From: Pseudoalteromonas sp. R3
GTDB taxonomy: Bacteria; Pseudomonadota; Gammaproteobacteria; Enterobacterales; Alteromonadaceae
Assembly (NCBI RefSeq): GCF_004014715.1
Contig: NZ_CP034835.1
Coordinates: 2,046,001-2,110,000 of the forward strand
Direction of reading: 5' to 3'
DNA length: 64,000 bases
Below, piece by piece: positions 1-9,451 of this stretch. Every line of letters begins with the position of its first letter. Position 1 is the stretch's first letter. A program made the translations under genes and the position numbers. A model generated the notes under the pieces. It saw nothing but the letters and a program-made list of their open reading frames with translations, was not told the origin of the DNA and made no database searches.

Positions 1-530
1 GACAGGTTATCACCAAACATCGCACCGGAGACAATAGTACCTGCCATCAGGGCGGGATCGATACCGGTTTTAACAGATACCGCATAAGCAATTGGGCCGA
101 TGGCACCGATAGTACCCATGGACGTTCCCATAGCCGTTGAAACCACTGCCGCGATCAAAAACAGCCCGGGTAACAACAGGCTTGGCGGGATCAGCGATAA
201 ACCAGCATTGACGACGGCATCAACGCCGCCCGTCGCGCTGGCCACCGACGAGAACGCACCGGCGAGCAAGTAAATTAAACACATGGTGATGATATTGCTG
301 TGTCCGGCGCCTTTAATAAAAGTTTCAACGCTCTGGTTGATGGTGCCTTTGTTGATCCAAAACGCGATCACTATGGCGGGCAAAATGGCAACCGGTGCCG
401 GTAGCTGATAGAAAGCATAGTCGACGCCCTGTGATTGCAGGTACAGACCTGCGCCCAGGAACAGGCCAACAAAGGTTAAAAGTGGTAGCAAAGAAAGCTT
501 TGCTTGTGTGTGATTTAAGTTTGGCTGCAT
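1..530 (-). CDS. NhaC-type Na+/H+ antiporter, C-terminus outside window
   Basis: Reading leftward from the ATG at 530 gives about 176 residues of a very hydrophobic protein with no stop before the window edge. The N-terminus is short and polar, followed by several membrane segments rich in Leu, Ile, Gly and Ala. A small-residue stretch reading STAMGTSMGTIGAIGP and the ending SGAMFGDNL are typical of the NhaC branch of the ion-transporter superfamily, inner-membrane proteins that exchange sodium for protons or, in some members, carry amino acids or carboxylates. Family members are about 440-480 residues, so roughly the first 40 percent is present. It is divergent from dapB. The family assignment is good; the substrate cannot be told from this part. 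Confidence 0.75.
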   Translation of the reverse strand, partial: MQPNLNHTQAKLSLLPLLTFVGLFLGAGLYLQSQGVDYAFYQLPAPVAILPAIVIAFWINKGTINQSVETFIKGAGHSNIITMCLIYLLAGAFSSVASATGGVDAVVNAGLSLIPPSLLLPGLFLIAAVVSTAMGTSMGTIGAIGPIAYAVSVKTGIDPALMAGTIVSGAMFGDNL

Positions 531-974
531 AGCACTCCCCAAAAACTAACCACAGCCAACGAATCCATTATTAGCTGCATTTAAACTACATCGCCCGCAA
601 TAATTGAAATCGGCGAGGGCGGAAGTTTATATGGTTAGACGTCCAAAGTCCATGGTGTTTAGTTATTATATTAATCTACCTGTCTGAGCACATGACTTTG
701 AACCTGAGCAGAGGTTGCGACAGCTGAAAACCCCATTGTAAAGGGGGCGAGACCTCAATAGTCGGACCTAAGTGATGAGCACGCAAAACAGGATAGATTG
801 GTATTATTGTCAACTGACTATGACACAGAGATAGGGTAAACTCTAGAGCACAAAATTAATCACCTGGTATAAAAGCGGGGTGATTAAGCTTATCTCTCTT
901 GCGCTGAAAATCGGGAAAATACGTTTCCGTACCACCAAACAGGTGGCATATCTAACACAAAGGAAAACCGTAAA
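531..974. other. Intergenic region between nhaC-like gene and dapB, with a structured segment
   Basis: This 444-bp gap holds the divergent promoters of the antiporter gene and dapB. Between 679 and 792 it contains nested inverted repeats: CCTGT (679-683) with ACAGG (788-792), GAGGT (711-715) with ACCTC (752-756), and CCCC (731-734) with GGGG (743-746). A TGAGCAC direct repeat starts at 685 and 776. The structure could be a leader RNA on either strand. I compared it with lysine riboswitch landmarks because of dapB but could not match them, so the function is unknown. Confidence 0.3.
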
Positions 975-1778
975 ATGACACAAATCGGTATTTTTGGCGC
1001 CAATGGCCGTATGGGCCTGGCGCTGATTGAAGCAGTCCAACAGTCTCAGCATTGCCAGCTTGGTAGCGCGTTCGTCAGAGATTCCTCGCCACACCTTAAC
1101 CAGTCTATTGCCACATTGCAGCCGCAAGCACCAACCGGGGCGACTTTCAGTTCTGAACAGCAACTGGACCCTGAACTGGATGTACTGATCGATTTTACCC
1201 TGCCAGAGGGCATGCTTGGTCACCTGCAACAGGCTGTGGCCAACAAAACACCTATGGTGATTGGCACAACGGGCCTGAGTGCAGAACAAATGCAGGCATT
1301 AGAAAACGCCTCTCAGTCTATTCCGATTGTTTTTGCGCGTAACTTTAGTGTCGGTGTGACGCTGATGCTGGACCTGGTGCAAACTGCCGCGGCAAAGCTG
1401 GCCGATGAAATGGACATTGAAATCTTTGAAGCCCATCACCGTAACAAAGTCGACGCCCCTTCGGGGACCGCGCTGGCGATTGGTGAAGCCATTGCCGAGG
1501 CAAAAGGCTGGGATCATGACCAGGTGGCACGCTATGACAGAACTCAGGTACATGAGGCTAAAAGTCAACAAGAAATTGGCTATTCAGTGCTCAGAGCTGG
1601 CGACATAGTTGGTGAACATACGGCTTATTTTGCCACCATGGGAGAAAGGCTGGAATTAACACATAAAGCAACATCAAGATTAACCTTCGCATCAGGTGCT
1701 GTAAGGGCTGCGCAGTGGTTAAAAGATAAGCCGAACGGACTTTATTCCATGCAAGATGTGCTTGGATTGAAGAGGTAA
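975..1778 (+). CDS. dapB: 4-hydroxy-tetrahydrodipicolinate reductase DapB
   Basis: This is the cytoplasmic NAD(P)H-dependent enzyme of the diaminopimelate/lysine pathway, reducing the product of DapA. The 267-residue length is standard. The N-terminal Rossmann motif GANGRMG is at residues 8-14. The family signature EAHHRNKVDAPSGTA, near residue 155, carries the catalytic His and the Lys and Gly-Thr substrate contacts. The ATG at 975 follows an AAGGAAA Shine-Dalgarno stretch. It lies directly upstream of carAB, a common arrangement in gammaproteobacteria. The hairpin before carA may also end its transcript. Confidence 0.97.
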   Translation: MTQIGIFGANGRMGLALIEAVQQSQHCQLGSAFVRDSSPHLNQSIATLQPQAPTGATFSSEQQLDPELDVLIDFTLPEGMLGHLQQAVANKTPMVIGTTGLSAEQMQALENASQSIPIVFARNFSVGVTLMLDLVQTAAAKLADEMDIEIFEAHHRNKVDAPSGTALAIGEAIAEAKGWDHDQVARYDRTQVHEAKSQQEIGYSVLRAGDIVGEHTAYFATMGERLELTHKATSRLTFASGAVRAAQWLKDKPNGLYSMQDVLGLKR

Positions 1779-1916
1779 GCTTACTATTTTAGCGTGTTCG
1801 TTAGTAAAAGTCGTCAAAAACCTTATTTTTTTATTTTTTACGTGAATTATTAGACGAATCTAAGAAAGTGCTGTAGACTATAACGAATTTGCCAAAATTT
1901 TAATAACTGCGTGTTA

Positions 1917-1966
1917 CCAAGCGCTTTGTAGACGGGAAGATAAGCGCTGGCTTGCTCCCGTTTTTT
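1917..1966 (+). promoter_or_regulatory. Probable transcription attenuator in the carA leader
   Basis: Two mutually exclusive hairpins can be drawn. The terminator form pairs ACGGGA (1932-1937) with TCCCGT (1956-1961) and, inside it, AAGC (1942-1945) with GCTT (1950-1953), followed by six T (1961-1966). The competing form pairs CCAAGCGCTT (1917-1926) with AAGCGCTGG (1942-1950), with one bulged base, and would consume the inner arm of the terminator. The T run ends only 8 bases before the carA ribosome binding site. It could simply terminate dapB, but the alternative pairing suggests conditional read-through into carAB. A weak ArgR-like stretch, TGAATTATTA, lies upstream at 1843-1852. Confidence 0.55.
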
Positions 1967-1984
1967 ACTATCTAGGAGGTTAAC

Positions 1985-3121
1985 TTGACTAAATCCGCTC
2001 TCTTAGTCCTTGAAGACGGCACTGTGTTTCGCGGTACTGCCATCGGCGCTGACGGCCTGTCCGTTGGTGAGGTAGTATTCAATACGTCTATGACGGGATA
2101 TCAAGAAATTTTGACGGATCCTTCTTATGCAGAACAGATTGTGACGCTGACTTATCCGCACATCGGGAATACCGGTACTAATAGTGAGGATGAAGAAGCC
2201 GATAAAATCTGGGCTAAGGGTCTGGTAATTCGGGATTTGCCATTGCTTGCAAGTAATTTCCGTAACGAGCAATCGTTAAGTGACTACTTAAAAGCACGCA
2301 ATATCCTTGGGATTGCCGATATAGATACGCGTAAGCTGACGCGTATCCTGCGTGATAAGGGCGCTCAAAATGGCTGCATCATCGCGGGCGATGAAATTGA
2401 TGAGCAGCAGGCACTGGAAGCGGCAAAAGCGTTCCCAGGCCTTAAAGGGATGGATTTAGCGAAAGTCGTAACAACAGAACAGACTTACGAGTGGCGTGAA
2501 GGGAGCTGGACTTTAGGTCAGGGCTTCCAGACTCTGAGTTCTGAGGAAGAAAAATTTCATGTTGTTGCGTATGATTTTGGTGTGAAAAAGAACATTCTTC
2601 GCATGTTAGTAGACCGTGGCTGTAAACTAACTGTAGTACCAGCAGAAACCTCCGCTGCAGAAGTACTGGCGATGAATCCAGACGGTATCTTCCTGTCTAA
2701 TGGCCCTGGCGACCCAGCGCCTTGTACTTATGCAATCGATGCGATTAAAGCCTTCTTAGAAACTGATACGCCTATCTTTGGCATTTGTTTGGGCCATCAG
2801 TTACTGGCGCTGGCATCCGGTGCACAAACGGTGAAGATGAAATTCGGTCACCACGGTGGTAACCACCCGGTGAAAGACCTGGACCGTGACGTGGTAATGA
2901 TCACTGCACAGAACCATGGTTTCGCAGCGGACGAGGCTACTTTGCCAGATAACCTGCGTGCAACGCATAAGTCGTTGTTCGACGGAACCCTGCAGGGCAT
3001 TCATCGTACCGACAAGCCGGCCTTTAGCTTCCAGGGTCACCCAGAAGCGAGCCCGGGTCCGCACGATGCAGCACCGCTGTTCGACCACTTCATTGAATTA
3101 ATGCAAGCACGTAAAGCCTAA
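1985..3121 (+). CDS. carA: Carbamoyl-phosphate synthase small (glutaminase) subunit
   Basis: CarA hydrolyses glutamine and passes ammonia to CarB for carbamoyl phosphate, the shared precursor of arginine and pyrimidines. The 378-residue protein has the CPSase small-chain domain at residues 1-150 and a class I glutamine amidotransferase domain after it. The nucleophile lies in GICLGHQ, and the His-Glu pair is in the GHPEASPGP segment. The start is TTG at 1985, chosen because GGAGGT lies 4 bases upstream and the protein begins [12 protein letters not shown], as in relatives. It forms an operon with carB, 17 bp downstream, probably under the leader attenuator. Confidence 0.97.
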   Translation: MTKSALLVLEDGTVFRGTAIGADGLSVGEVVFNTSMTGYQEILTDPSYAEQIVTLTYPHIGNTGTNSEDEEADKIWAKGLVIRDLPLLASNFRNEQSLSDYLKARNILGIADIDTRKLTRILRDKGAQNGCIIAGDEIDEQQALEAAKAFPGLKGMDLAKVVTTEQTYEWREGSWTLGQGFQTLSSEEEKFHVVAYDFGVKKNILRMLVDRGCKLTVVPAETSAAEVLAMNPDGIFLSNGPGDPAPCTYAIDAIKAFLETDTPIFGICLGHQLLALASGAQTVKMKFGHHGGNHPVKDLDRDVVMITAQNHGFAADEATLPDNLRATHKSLFDGTLQGIHRTDKPAFSFQGHPEASPGPHDAAPLFDHFIELMQARKA

Positions 3122-3138
3122 TTAGAACCGGAGTAACA

Positions 3139-6100
3139 ATGCCAAAACGTACCGACTTAAACAGCATACTGATCCTGGGCGCAGGCCCAATCGTCATCGG
3201 CCAAGCCTGTGAGTTTGACTACTCTGGTGCTCAGGCGTGTAAAGCGCTAAGAGAAGAGGGCTACCGGGTTATTCTGGTGAACTCAAACCCGGCAACCATC
3301 ATGACTGACCCGGAAATGGCCGATGCGACATACATCGAGCCAATTCACTGGGAAGTGGTTGAAAAAATCATTGAAAAAGAAAAGCCAGATGCAGTACTAC
3401 CCACTATGGGTGGTCAGACAGCCCTAAACTGTGCGCTTGACCTGGACAAGCATGGCGTACTGGCTAAACACGGTGTTGAGCTGATCGGTGCAACCGCAGA
3501 TGCCATCGACAAAGCAGAAAATCGTGAACGCTTCGACGCGGCAATGAAAAACATCGGCCTTGAGTGTCCTCGCGCAGAGATCGCCCACTCAATGGATGAA
3601 GCGCACGACGTACTGTCGCGCATCGGCTTCCCGTGTATCATTCGTCCTTCTTTCACTATGGGTGGTACCGGTGGTGGTGTTGCCTATAACATGGAAGAGT
3701 TCGATGAAATTTGTACCCGTGGTCTTGATTTGTCTCCAACCAACGAGCTACTGATCGACGAAAGCTTACTGGGCTGGAAAGAATACGAAATGGAAGTGGT
3801 GCGTGACAAAAACGACAACTGCATCATTGTGTGTTCTATCGAAAACTTCGACCCTATGGGTGTTCACACGGGCGACTCAATCACAGTGGCACCGGCACAA
3901 ACCCTGACAGACAAAGAATATCAGCTTATGCGTAACGCCTCGATGGCGGTACTGCGTGAGATTGGCGTAGAAACCGGTGGTTCAAACGTTCAGTTCGGTG
4001 TTAACCCGGATGATGGCCGTATGGTTATCATTGAAATGAACCCGCGTGTATCGCGCTCATCAGCACTGGCCTCAAAAGCAACCGGTTTCCCGATCGCTAA
4101 AATTGCGGCTAAGCTGGCAGTGGGTTATACCCTGGACGAGCTACAAAATGACATCACAGGCGGTGCAACCCCTGCGTCATTCGAGCCGTCAATCGATTAC
4201 GTTGTGACTAAGATCCCACGCTTTAACTTTGAGAAGTTTGCCGGCGCTAACGACCGTCTGACTACCCAGATGAAGTCAGTGGGTGAGGTGATGGCCATTG
4301 GTCGTAACCAGCAAGAATCACTACAAAAAGCACTGCGTGGTCTGGAAGTGGGCGCAACAGGTCTTAACCCAATTGTGGCACTGGACGACCCGAAAGCCAA
4401 AGAAACCATCATTCGCGAACTACGTGAGCCAGGCGCTGAGCGTATCTGGTACATTGCTGATGCAATGCGTCACGGCATGAGCGTGGAAGAAGTGTTCGAG
4501 CTGACCAAAGTTGACCGCTGGTACCTGGTTCAGATTGAAGACATTCTGAAAGACGAAGCCACCATCGCTGAAGTGGGCATGGCTGGTCTGAATAAAGACT
4601 TCCTGCGCCGCCTGAAGCGTAAAGGTTTCTCAGATCCGCGTATCGCAGAAATTGCCGGTGTATCTGAAAAAGAAATTCGTAAGAAACGTCACCAGCTGGA
4701 TATCCTGCCAGTTTATAAGCGTGTTGATACCTGTGCTGCAGAATTTAGCTCAGATACCGCTTACATGTATTCATCTTACGATGAAGAGTGTGAAGCCGCA
4801 CCGTCTGACAAAGATAAAATCATGGTGATCGGTGGTGGTCCTAACCGTATCGGTCAGGGCATCGAATTCGATTACTGTTGTGTACACGCCGCGTTGGCAA
4901 TGCGTGAAGACGGCTACGAGACCATCATGGTTAACTGTAACCCTGAAACGGTTTCAACTGACTACGATACCTCAGATCGTCTGTTCTTCGAGCCAATCAC
5001 ATTGGAAGATGTGCTTGAAATCGTGCGCGTTGAAAAGCCAAAAGGGGTAATCGTTCAGTACGGTGGTCAAACACCACTGAAACTGGCCCGCGACCTTGAA
5101 GCGAACGGCGTGCCAGTAATTGGTACTTCACCAGACGCGATTGACCGTGCCGAAGACCGTGAGCGCTTCCAGCAGCTGGTAGAGCGTCTTGACCTGCTTC
5201 AGCCTGAAAACGCAACGGTTACGTCACTGGAAGAAGCGGTGGCAAAATCTCAGGAAATCGGCTTCCCGCTGGTTGTACGTCCTTCTTATGTACTGGGTGG
5301 CCGTGCGATGGAAATCGTGTATGACGAAGATGACCTGCGTCGTTACATGACCGAAGCGGTATCTGTGTCTAACGAAGCGCCAGTTCTGCTGGACCGCTTC
5401 CTGGATGACGCCATCGAAGTAGACGTTGATGCGATCTGTGACGGCGAAAACGTCATCATTGGTGGCATCATGGAGCACATTGAGCAAGCCGGTGTACACT
5501 CAGGTGACTCTGCCTGTTCACTGCCTGCACACTCACTGTCGCAGGACATTCAGGACGTAATGCGCAAGCAAGTGCGCGACATGGCACTGGAGCTGGGCGT
5601 GGTTGGTCTGATGAATACTCAGTTCGCGGTAAAAGACGGTCAGGTTTACCTGATTGAAGTGAACCCGCGTGCTGCGCGTACCGTGCCGTTTGTTTCTAAA
5701 GCGACCGGTGTTGCACTGGCAAAAGTGGCGGCGCGTTGTATGGTTGGCCAGTCATTGGAAAGCCAGGGTGTGACGAAAGAAGTTATCCCGCCTTACTACA
5801 GCGTAAAAGAAGTGGTACTGCCATTTGCTAAGTTCCAGGGTGTTGACCCAATGCGTGGTCCTGAGATGCGCTCTACCGGTGAGGTAATGGGTGTTGGTGA
5901 AAACTTCGCCGAAGCCTTCGCAAAAGCGCAATTAGGTGCATCAAACGCTTTACCACGTGGTGGTCGCGCGCTACTATCTGTTCGCAATGGTGACAAGGCA
6001 CGTGTTGTAGAGCTGGCTAAGACCATGAAAGCCATTGGCTTTGAGCTGGATGCAACCAAAGGTACAGCACAAGCTCTGGAAGACGCCGGCATCGAAGTAC

Positions 6101-6357
6101 GTCGCGTAAACAAGGTATTTGAAGGTCGTCCACACATTCTTGACCGCATCAAGAACGGTGAGTACAGCTACATTGTGAATACCACAGAAGGCCGTCAGGC
6201 CATCGAAGATTCGAAGGTGTTACGTCGTGGTGCACTTCAGCATAAAACTAACTACACCACTACGCTCAACGCAGCGTTTGCAAACTGTACAGCCAATGAG
6301 GCTGACGACAGAAGTTCTGTAAACTCTGTTCAGGAGCTACACCAGCGTTTGAACTAA
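3139..6357 (+). CDS. carB: Carbamoyl-phosphate synthase large subunit
   Basis: This 1072-residue synthetase subunit makes carbamoyl phosphate from bicarbonate, ammonia and two ATP. It has the duplicated layout of the family: an N-terminal ATP-grasp half that forms carboxyphosphate, a central oligomerisation segment, a second ATP-grasp half starting around residue 555 ([15 protein letters not shown]) that phosphorylates carbamate, and a C-terminal MGS-like allosteric domain from about residue 935. The glycine-rich loops [15 protein letters not shown] and GGGPNRIGQ are plain. GGAG precedes the ATG. It is co-transcribed with carA. Length and motifs are normal. Confidence 0.98.
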   Translation: MPKRTDLNSILILGAGPIVIGQACEFDYSGAQACKALREEGYRVILVNSNPATIMTDPEMADATYIEPIHWEVVEKIIEKEKPDAVLPTMGGQTALNCALDLDKHGVLAKHGVELIGATADAIDKAENRERFDAAMKNIGLECPRAEIAHSMDEAHDVLSRIGFPCIIRPSFTMGGTGGGVAYNMEEFDEICTRGLDLSPTNELLIDESLLGWKEYEMEVVRDKNDNCIIVCSIENFDPMGVHTGDSITVAPAQTLTDKEYQLMRNASMAVLREIGVETGGSNVQFGVNPDDGRMVIIEMNPRVSRSSALASKATGFPIAKIAAKLAVGYTLDELQNDITGGATPASFEPSIDYVVTKIPRFNFEKFAGANDRLTTQMKSVGEVMAIGRNQQESLQKALRGLEVGATGLNPIVALDDPKAKETIIRELREPGAERIWYIADAMRHGMSVEEVFELTKVDRWYLVQIEDILKDEATIAEVGMAGLNKDFLRRLKRKGFSDPRIAEIAGVSEKEIRKKRHQLDILPVYKRVDTCAAEFSSDTAYMYSSYDEECEAAPSDKDKIMVIGGGPNRIGQGIEFDYCCVHAALAMREDGYETIMVNCNPETVSTDYDTSDRLFFEPITLEDVLEIVRVEKPKGVIVQYGGQTPLKLARDLEANGVPVIGTSPDAIDRAEDRERFQQLVERLDLLQPENATVTSLEEAVAKSQEIGFPLVVRPSYVLGGRAMEIVYDEDDLRRYMTEAVSVSNEAPVLLDRFLDDAIEVDVDAICDGENVIIGGIMEHIEQAGVHSGDSACSLPAHSLSQDIQDVMRKQVRDMALELGVVGLMNTQFAVKDGQVYLIEVNPRAARTVPFVSKATGVALAKVAARCMVGQSLESQGVTKEVIPPYYSVKEVVLPFAKFQGVDPMRGPEMRSTGEVMGVGENFAEAFAKAQLGASNALPRGGRALLSVRNGDKARVVELAKTMKAIGFELDATKGTAQALEDAGIEVRRVNKVFEGRPHILDRIKNGEYSYIVNTTEGRQAIEDSKVLRRGALQHKTNYTTTLNAAFANCTANEADDRSSVNSVQELHQRLN

Positions 6358-6402
6358 GAAGAACAAGGCCAGGGCGCAAGCCCTGGCAATGAGTGAGATA
6401 CT

Positions 6403-6879
6403 ATGCAATCAATTCCGATGACAGTACGAGGCGAAGAAATGCTTCGTGAAGAACTGAACCACTTAAAGAAAGTCGTCCGTCCTAAGATCGTTGCCGACAT
6501 CGCGGAAGCGCGTGAGCACGGCGATCTGAAAGAAAACGCCGAGTACCACGCTGCACGTGAGCAGCAGGGATTCTGCGAAGGCCGCATCCAGGAAATTGAA
6601 GCCAAACTGTCTACATCACAGGTTATTGACGTCACTAAAATGGCAAACAATGGCAAAGTGATCTTCGGCAGCACGGTGACCATAGTCAATGTTGATACAG
6701 ACGAGGAAGTGACCTACAAGATCGTAGGTGACGACGAGGCAGACATTAAAAACAATCTGATCTCGGTTAACTCGCCCATTGCACGTGGTCTGATCGGAAA
6801 AGAACTGGATGATTCAGTGACCATTCAAACTCCAAACGGTAGCGTTGAATACGACATCATCGAAGTTGAATATGTCTAG
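6403..6879 (+). CDS. greA: Transcription elongation factor GreA
   Basis: GreA enters the RNA polymerase secondary channel and stimulates cleavage of backtracked transcripts. The 158-residue length is typical. The N-terminal coiled coil carries the conserved acidic tip in the segment [17 protein letters not shown], and the C-terminal FKBP-like domain follows from about residue 80. It lies 45 bp after carB and is followed by an intrinsic terminator, so it may be expressed as the last gene of the car transcript. Confidence 0.97.
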   Translation: MQSIPMTVRGEEMLREELNHLKKVVRPKIVADIAEAREHGDLKENAEYHAAREQQGFCEGRIQEIEAKLSTSQVIDVTKMANNGKVIFGSTVTIVNVDTDEEVTYKIVGDDEADIKNNLISVNSPIARGLIGKELDDSVTIQTPNGSVEYDIIEVEYV

Positions 6880-6905
6880 ATTTGTCTAACCTATAGCACC
6901 AAAAA

Positions 6906-6928
6906 CCCGACCCAGTGTCGGGTTTTTT
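6906..6928 (+). terminator. Intrinsic terminator after greA
   Basis: CCCGAC (6906-6911) pairs with GTCGGG (6917-6922) and is followed by six T. It sits 27 bp after the greA stop and closes the car-greA transcript. Confidence 0.9.
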
Positions 6929-7009
6929 ATTGCCCACTCCTTAACCTTGTGCCAGATCAAAGAGCCGCAAAAGCAGCGCGTTATGATGAGTTTAACAAAG
7001 GAGAACATC

Positions 7010-7324
7010 ATGACTGCTGACCAATTAACGAGTTTTCTCAAATCCAAACAAAATGAACTGAGTCAACGGATAGCCGCCATTGAAGCCGATTTCAGAAAGG
7101 GCCGGTCGGCCAACTTTGCAGAGCAAAACACCGAGCGTGAAAACGACGATGTACTGGATGAAATTCATCAGGAAGCGAAGCAAGAACTGGTGATGGTCAA
7201 TCACGCGATACTGCGAATAGAGCAGGGCACCTATGGCCTGTGTCAGCACTGTGAAGAACAAATCAATCCGGAGCGTTTAAACGCTCTGCCTTACACAACG
7301 ACTTGTATTAAATGCGCTAAATAG
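7010..7324 (+). CDS. DksA/TraR-family C4 zinc-finger protein
   Basis: This 104-residue protein has an N-terminal coiled-coil segment and a C-terminal zinc finger, LCQHC with a second CIKC pair 17 residues later. That is the TraR/DksA family of secondary-channel regulators of RNA polymerase. It is shorter than true DksA (about 150 residues) and resembles the small YbiI/TraR-like members. The ATG at 7010 is chosen because AAAGGAG lies 6 bases upstream; the frame is open further upstream from 6947 but without a better site. The DUF465 gene follows 13 bp later, so the two are probably an operon. Confidence 0.85.
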   Translation: MTADQLTSFLKSKQNELSQRIAAIEADFRKGRSANFAEQNTERENDDVLDEIHQEAKQELVMVNHAILRIEQGTYGLCQHCEEQINPERLNALPYTTTCIKCAK

Positions 7325-7337
7325 AAAGGACCGTATT

Positions 7338-7589
7338 ATGACAATTGAAAAACATGATCTGCACCACGAATTTCCGGAATATAAAGACGAGATCCACCAC
7401 CTGAAAATGAACGACGCGCACTTCGCTCGTCTGTTCAAGGAGTACCACGAGTGCGATCATGAAGTACATCGCATTGAAACCGGCGCAGAAAACACCTCTG
7501 ACGACTATCTTGAGTCACTGAAAAAACAGCGCCTGCACCTAAAAGATCAGCTGTTTTCTATTATTAAGAAAGCGCAGACTGTTGCTTAA
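7338..7589 (+). CDS. YdcH/DUF465 family small protein
   Basis: This is an 83-residue, highly charged, mostly helical protein beginning MTIEKHDLHHEFPEYKDEI. The pattern of a His-rich start, H-LKMNDAHFARLF and a C-terminal LKKQRLHLKDQL helix is characteristic of DUF465 (YdcH-like) proteins, whose function is not established. The ATG follows AAAGGA. A strong terminator stands downstream. It probably shares a transcript with the zinc-finger protein before it. Confidence 0.85.
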   Translation: MTIEKHDLHHEFPEYKDEIHHLKMNDAHFARLFKEYHECDHEVHRIETGAENTSDDYLESLKKQRLHLKDQLFSIIKKAQTVA

Positions 7590-7617
7590 GTCTTAACTTG
7601 AATAAGACTTAACTTGA

Positions 7618-7659
7618 ACTGTCAGATTTGGCTAGTACAGCTTAATCTGACAGTTTTTT
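7618..7659 (+). terminator. Intrinsic terminator after DUF465 gene; edge of core region
   Basis: ACTGTCAGATT (7618-7628) pairs perfectly with AATCTGACAGT (7644-7654), followed by six T (7654-7659). It marks the last core feature before the accessory region. Confidence 0.9.
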
Positions 7660-7830
7660 GTGTGTGTTGAAGGCCAAAGTTATGCTGTTTTTATACAAAG
7701 AGCCTGATTTCGTCCTGTAACATTATTACTCGCCGGTTTGGGGTAAGGTGACAAAGTGGTATTTAACACTGTAATATCTTTCTGTTTACATTGGCGGTTA
7801 TTAGTGGAATTATGAAGGTATGTAATATGA

Positions 7831-7884
7831 GCCGCTTTGGTGTGTTTTGAACTACCAAAGTGGCGCAGAATAAGTTGTTATGTG
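7831..7884 (-). other. Possible degenerate attC site at the left edge of the cassette region
   Basis: GCCGCTTTGGT (7831-7841) and ACCAAAGTGGC (7854-7864) form an imperfect hairpin followed by GTTGTTATGTG, resembling the CATAACAAC box of an attC read on the minus strand. The expected GCGTTA box on the other side is not recognisable, so the site is degenerate or the resemblance is accidental. 7660-7830 holds nothing I recognise. Confidence 0.3.
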
Positions 7885-7900
7885 AACAACGAGGTTAACA

Positions 7901-8009
7901 ATGGAATCGAACCCTCATTGGAAATATTTTCTAGCTCTCGATGAAGATTTTTCTCAATTGTCGAGGTTTGTTGAACCTTGCGAAGAGAATTTATGGCAGG
8001 TTCAACTTG
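7901..8009 (+). pseudogene. 5' fragment of a gene cut by the IS30-family element
   Basis: An ATG at 7901, preceded by ACGAGG, opens a frame of about 36 native residues, MESNPHWKYFLALDEDF and onward, that runs straight into the inverted repeat of the IS30-family element and stops inside it at 8035. The acidic-aromatic beginning looks like the start of a real cytoplasmic protein. No continuation is recognisable beyond the right end of the element at 9031, so the rest is lost. I do not recognise the family. Confidence 0.45.
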
Positions 8010-8985
8010 GAAGTGCACCAACTTTTTCATTATAGATTTCAAATGGAGTTTTGTAATCAAGGCACCTCCTGGGCCTTGAGTTTAAATTATGCTCTATTTC
8101 TTGAATCTGTTTGTTGGTTACAGTTGAGAAATCAGTACCTTTTGGCAGATACCTTCGAATTAGGCTATTTATCTGCTCAACAGCTCCTTTTTCCCAACTA
8201 TGGTAGGGCTGGCAAAAGTAAGAATCACACTGCAATGTCCCGTTTACCTTTATGTGCTGAGCATTTTCAGACCCATTATCATAAGTAATCGATTGAACAA
8301 ATCCTGCGGGGTGTGAACTTAGGCGTTTTATTATTGCATTGCTTGTTACTAATGCACTCTTGGAGCTTAGCTTGGTTATATGCACTAGCCGTGTTGCTCT
8401 TTCTATGATGACATTCAGTGCCGATTTCTTGTGCTTAGATACTACGGAATCGCTCTCCCAGTGGCCTAATTGGGAGCGCTCATTTATAAATGTGGGCCGT
8501 TCCAGGATGCTTGTTTTCATTGAGCATTTTTTGTTATATCGACGTGATGGATACTTTTTTCTGCGCTTTTTGTGTTTTCTAGCCAAGCACGCTATGAGTT
8601 CAGGAGGCGAACTGTAAACGAACTGATAGATTGATTTATGGCACACATAGGGAGCTTCATTAGTAAGCTTGAGACGTCCTGATATAATCTGAGGGGACCA
8701 GCCTTTCCTGAGCTTATCTAACACATACAGCCGTGTCTCAGAAGTCTTCAGCTTTTCACGTTGAGCACGCTTACTCATCCTGGCCTTGTACATATCATGA
8801 GCTGGATTTGGATAGTATGTTGGCACGTAATAGTCATAGATATTCCTTTTGAGCTCTCTACTAATAGTGGAATGAGAGCGATTTAGTAAACGTGCAATTT
8901 CACGTATCGTTTTATCCTGATAGTGAGACCAATTAAAAATAAGCTTCCGCTCTTGATGACTCAAATGACAGTATTTTTGACCCAT
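8002..8985 (-). CDS. IS30-family transposase
   Basis: The 327-residue DDE transposase starts MGQKYCHLSHQERKLI with an N-terminal helix-turn-helix (IREIARLLNRSHSTISREL). The catalytic core shows GHWESD, with the first Asp, then TYDNGSEN, with the second Asp, and a final Glu in the segment WEKGAVEQINSLIRRYLPKG. The end NSRPRRCLDYKTPFEIY is typical of IS30. The reading frame crosses the terminal inverted repeat, so the last few residues and stop are encoded at or beyond the element boundary. The gene looks intact and possibly active. Confidence 0.92.
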   Translation of the reverse strand: MGQKYCHLSHQERKLIFNWSHYQDKTIREIARLLNRSHSTISRELKRNIYDYYVPTYYPNPAHDMYKARMSKRAQREKLKTSETRLYVLDKLRKGWSPQIISGRLKLTNEAPYVCHKSIYQFVYSSPPELIACLARKHKKRRKKYPSRRYNKKCSMKTSILERPTFINERSQLGHWESDSVVSKHKKSALNVIIERATRLVHITKLSSKSALVTSNAIIKRLSSHPAGFVQSITYDNGSENAQHIKVNGTLQCDSYFCQPYHSWEKGAVEQINSLIRRYLPKGTDFSTVTNKQIQEIEHNLNSRPRRCLDYKTPFEIYNEKVGALPS

Positions 8986-9030
8986 TTTGCACCTCCAAAA
9001 TAGCTAACTTGAACTATAGTGGTGCACTTC
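8010..9030 (-). mobile_element. IS30-family insertion sequence
   Basis: About 1.02 kb bounded by GAAGTGCACCA (8010-8020) and its exact complement TGGTGCACTTC (9020-9030), enclosing one IS30-type transposase read leftward. The outer bases and any target duplication could not be fixed: the bases beyond the repeats differ, so flanking DNA may have rearranged after insertion. It truncates the gene to its left and lies 13 bp from a RAYT-type end on its right. Confidence 0.8.
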
Positions 9031-9043
9031 AATTTAGAACATA

Positions 9044-9090
9044 GCCCACATTGAACTGTGAATGTATTGGTGGGTGTCACTCAAAAAATT
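9044..9090 (+). repeat. Solo RAYT-type element end
   Basis: A stretch starting GCCCACA and ending TGGGTGTCACTCAAAAAATT closely matches the sequence at 14955-15002, which lies downstream of the RAYT transposase gene. CCCAC and GTGGG within it can form a hairpin, as at ends of IS200-like and REP-type elements. No transposase accompanies this copy, so it looks like a remnant. Confidence 0.5.
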
Positions 9091-9289
9091 AGTGTCGAAA
9101 TCACAACACCTTGCCAAATAGGAAAAAAGTAGGTCTAATAATACGCATAAATAACGTTGTTCAGGCAGGGAATGAGTCACGTTGTAACGGTTTAAGTCAC
9201 AAACGGTTCAGAACAGAAGTTACTCATCAAAAGCAAATCCCCATAGCATAGACCACACCAGCCGGATACGGCGTGCAGGTAGCGGCCCA

Positions 9290-9342
9290 GTTCAACAAAC
9301 GATTATGCGTACTGCGTACGCATGAATACTAAAGCGTTATAT
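9290..9342 (+). other. Putative short attC recombination site (forward)
   Basis: The left box GTTCAACAAACG and the right box AAAGCGTTATAT flank a hairpin of ATGCGTAC (9305-9312) and GTACGCAT (9316-9323). This is the TAACAA-to-GCGTTA polarity of an attC read on the plus strand, at about 53 bp. It precedes the large NTPase gene, so a cassette could run from 9336 to 13443. The bases between 9091 and 9289 show no recognisable gene. Confidence 0.5.
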
Positions 9343-9451
9343 GCCTTTAGCACCATGGATATCAACGGTGGCAGCCAAGTATGTGTGCTGGAAAACGAAG
9401 AGCGATATTGTTTTATCGTTTCCTAAGAGTTCACTAGATTAGAGTTTAAAA

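Noticed and set aside
679..792. Lysine riboswitch before dapB or the antiporter gene
   Set aside because: The conserved AGAGG-GCG and CGCCGAAGT landmarks are absent or out of order on both strands.
843..1289. Minus-strand 148-residue frame over the dapB start
   Set aside because: It is antisense to dapB with no ribosome binding site; dapB is certain.
7895..7925. A T-arm-like stretch (complement GGTTCGATTCC) suggesting a tRNA at the island edge
   Set aside because: No acceptor stem, D-arm or anticodon arm could be drawn around it, and the bases are read as codons of the fragment starting at 7901.
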